A DNA stretch of 14,237 nucleotides from contig CAYOXS010000134.1 in NCBI GenBank assembly GCA_964407935.1, forward strand, positions 1-14,237. The letters run 5' to 3'. Below are positions 13,153-14,237 of this stretch, one piece after another. The notes beneath the pieces are model-generated. The model saw nothing but the letters and a program-made list of their open reading frames with translations. It was not told the origin of the DNA and searched no databases. Position 1 is the first letter of the stretch; each line of letters begins with the position of its first letter. Source of the stretch: J095 sp964407935. GTDB lineage: Bacteria > Chloroflexota > Anaerolineae > 4572-78 > J111. Position numbers and translations under genes: made by a program.

Positions 13153-14237
13153 ATGACCAACCTTTCCCGCAAAAAAATCCTGCTGGCCGGTGCGGCCATC
13201 GCGCTGATTCTGGCCGTGGGCTGGCTGCTCACTACCGAGAACAACGCCGTGTGGCCGGTGCGCAACACCATTATTTATCACCTGTATGTCTGGTTCAACG
13301 GCCCGCTCACCGATCCTCCCGCCGGCGGCCCAACCGGCGCGCTGGCCGGCAGCGTGCGCTCGGCGCAGGGGCAGCCCATCGAGGGGGCAACGGTGCTGCT
13401 GGCCTACCCCAACGGCACAACGTTCAGCGCCCGCACCGACGCCGCCGGGCAGTACCGGCTCGACGGCATCCCGCCGGGGACATACCGGCCGGTAGCCGGC
13501 GCGCCGGGTTATCAGAGCGCCCGCTTTGGCGGTTTCTGGCAGCGGGTGCGCATCGAGGCCAGCCGCACCGCTGCCGCCGACGCGCTGCTGGCAGAAAATC
13601 CGCCGCGCCAGGTAGCGCCCGGCACTAACCTGCAACTCAGCGGCCCCACCGAACTCACCTGCCAGCAGCCGTTGGCCAGCCAGGCCAATCGCTGGCAGGT
13701 AAACTTCAACAGTAACGGCCAGCCCAACCAGCCGGCGTTTTACTACACCCCCGCCAGCGCCGCGCCGACGGACCGGCTGCCGCTGCTGATGATCATCTAT
13801 CCCGGCCCGGCCGATACCTGGGAATGTGTCAGCGTGCCGCTGGCCCAGGCCGGCTACGCCGTAGTGGCCGCCGGCCCGGAGTATACCTTTGATCTGGAAT
13901 CTGATCTGGATGAACTGGAACGGCTGCTCGATTTTGCCCGCCGGGAGCAGTTCCCCGGCACCGCCGGCGAGCAAATCGCTCTGCTGGGCGGCAGTTACAG
14001 CAGCCTGCACGTGCAGCGCATGCTCCAGCGCGGCCAGAAAAATCTGGTGGCGGCGCTGCTGCTGGGGCCGCCGACCGACCTGTTTGAAATGCGCCGTCAG
14101 CTTGAAAACGGCACCTATATTCCGCCCTTTGGGCTGGACCGGGCTTTTCGGGCGCTGGGCCTGCCCGGCGACGAGCCGCTGCGCTATTTTGACTACTCCG
14201 GCGCGTATCATCTTCAGGCCGATTTTCCGCCGGTGGC
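13153..14237 (+). CDS. Membrane-anchored alpha/beta hydrolase with carboxypeptidase-regulatory-like domain, 3' end outside window
   Basis: The frame is open from the ATG at 13153 to the window end (361 residues). A basic start and one hydrophobic helix (KKILLAGAAIALILAVGWLL) form a signal anchor, so the rest is extracytoplasmic. Residues 62-125 (GALAGSVRSAQGQPIEGATV ... TDAAGQYRLDGIPPGTYRPV) are a carboxypeptidase-regulatory-like beta domain. From about 190 an alpha/beta hydrolase core begins: PAFYYTP, LPLLMIIYPGPADTWE, LAQAGYAVVAAGPEY, and a nucleophile elbow LLGGSYSS with Ser281. The elbow has Ser where the GxSxG pattern has its last Gly. The acid and His of the triad would lie beyond the window. 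Family relatives are S9-like peptidases and dienelactone hydrolases. The ribosome binding site (GGTGG) is weak. Function beyond hydrolase is unknown. Confidence 0.8.
   Translation, partial: MTNLSRKKILLAGAAIALILAVGWLLTTENNAVWPVRNTIIYHLYVWFNGPLTDPPAGGPTGALAGSVRSAQGQPIEGATVLLAYPNGTTFSARTDAAGQYRLDGIPPGTYRPVAGAPGYQSARFGGFWQRVRIEASRTAAADALLAENPPRQVAPGTNLQLSGPTELTCQQPLASQANRWQVNFNSNGQPNQPAFYYTPASAAPTDRLPLLMIIYPGPADTWECVSVPLAQAGYAVVAAGPEYTFDLESDLDELERLLDFARREQFPGTAGEQIALLGGSYSSLHVQRMLQRGQKNLVAALLLGPPTDLFEMRRQLENGTYIPPFGLDRAFRALGLPGDEPLRYFDYSGAYHLQADFPPV

Noticed and set aside
13132..14211. Minus-strand open frame of 359 residues opposite the hydrolase gene
   Set aside because: It lacks any recognisable motif and is rich in Gly, Arg, Ala and Gln, as expected of antisense GC-rich sequence. 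The plus strand has a clear signal anchor and two known domains.
1..14237. tRNA, rRNA or riboswitch genes
   Set aside because: I looked for cloverleaf arms, TTCGA-type T-loops and known aptamer cores in the spacers and saw none. A covariance-model search could still find a divergent one.

Overview
The window looks like a draft-genome or metagenome contig from a GC-rich bacterium, most likely a member of the Chloroflexota (Anaerolineae/Caldilineae type). This rests on gene style rather than on a marker gene: a lipoprotein with a Thr/Pro/Ala linker before an SH3b domain, a MacAB-like exporter with a separate ATPase, a Yip1-type membrane protein, a DesK-type histidine kinase, and spacers full of short palindromes and 7-8 bp tandem repeats. 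Three runs of exactly 100 N (3015-3114, 4713-4812, 9106-9205) are scaffold gaps. Each hides part of one or two genes.

Region by region. Positions 1-3889 read on the minus strand. In transcription order they hold a 51-residue small protein, a membrane-fusion adaptor (broken by a gap), an ABC ATPase, a MacB/FtsX-type permease, a repeat-filled spacer, and the start of an SH3b lipoprotein that runs off the window. The first four are separated by only 2-4 bases and form one export operon. Positions 3890-4142 are a spacer with an octamer repeat, a palindrome, a branched terminator and a long hairpin. Behind it is the 3' part of a Yip1-family membrane protein, also on the minus strand. A sigma70-like promoter at 4903-4931 then opens a plus-strand operon: a TPR/zinc-ribbon/four-helix membrane protein, a sensor histidine kinase (4-base overlap), a NarL/LuxR-type response regulator (8-base gap) and a class I methyltransferase (4-base gap). 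The methyltransferase runs into the third gap and meets a convergent C45-type (acyltransferase/acyl hydrolase) gene. Next come a second repeat-rich spacer and a minus-strand pair, hemA (glutamyl-tRNA reductase) and moeA (molybdopterin molybdenumtransferase). A short AT-rich divergent promoter region at 13000-13152 separates moeA from a plus-strand membrane-anchored alpha/beta hydrolase with a carboxypeptidase-regulatory-like domain, cut by the window end.

How it fits together. The left operon is a tripartite exporter (adaptor, ATPase, permease) of the YknXYZ/MacAB class. The central operon is a two-component system translated together with an unusual scaffold-like membrane protein and a methyltransferase, and it is the best candidate for an undescribed functional unit. 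hemA and moeA join two cofactor pathways (tetrapyrrole and molybdenum cofactor) under one promoter. The most distinctive non-coding signal is a set of related spacer repeats: ladders of 7-8 bp TTCG-type units at three sites, and two palindromes with different cores but the same 16-base flank.
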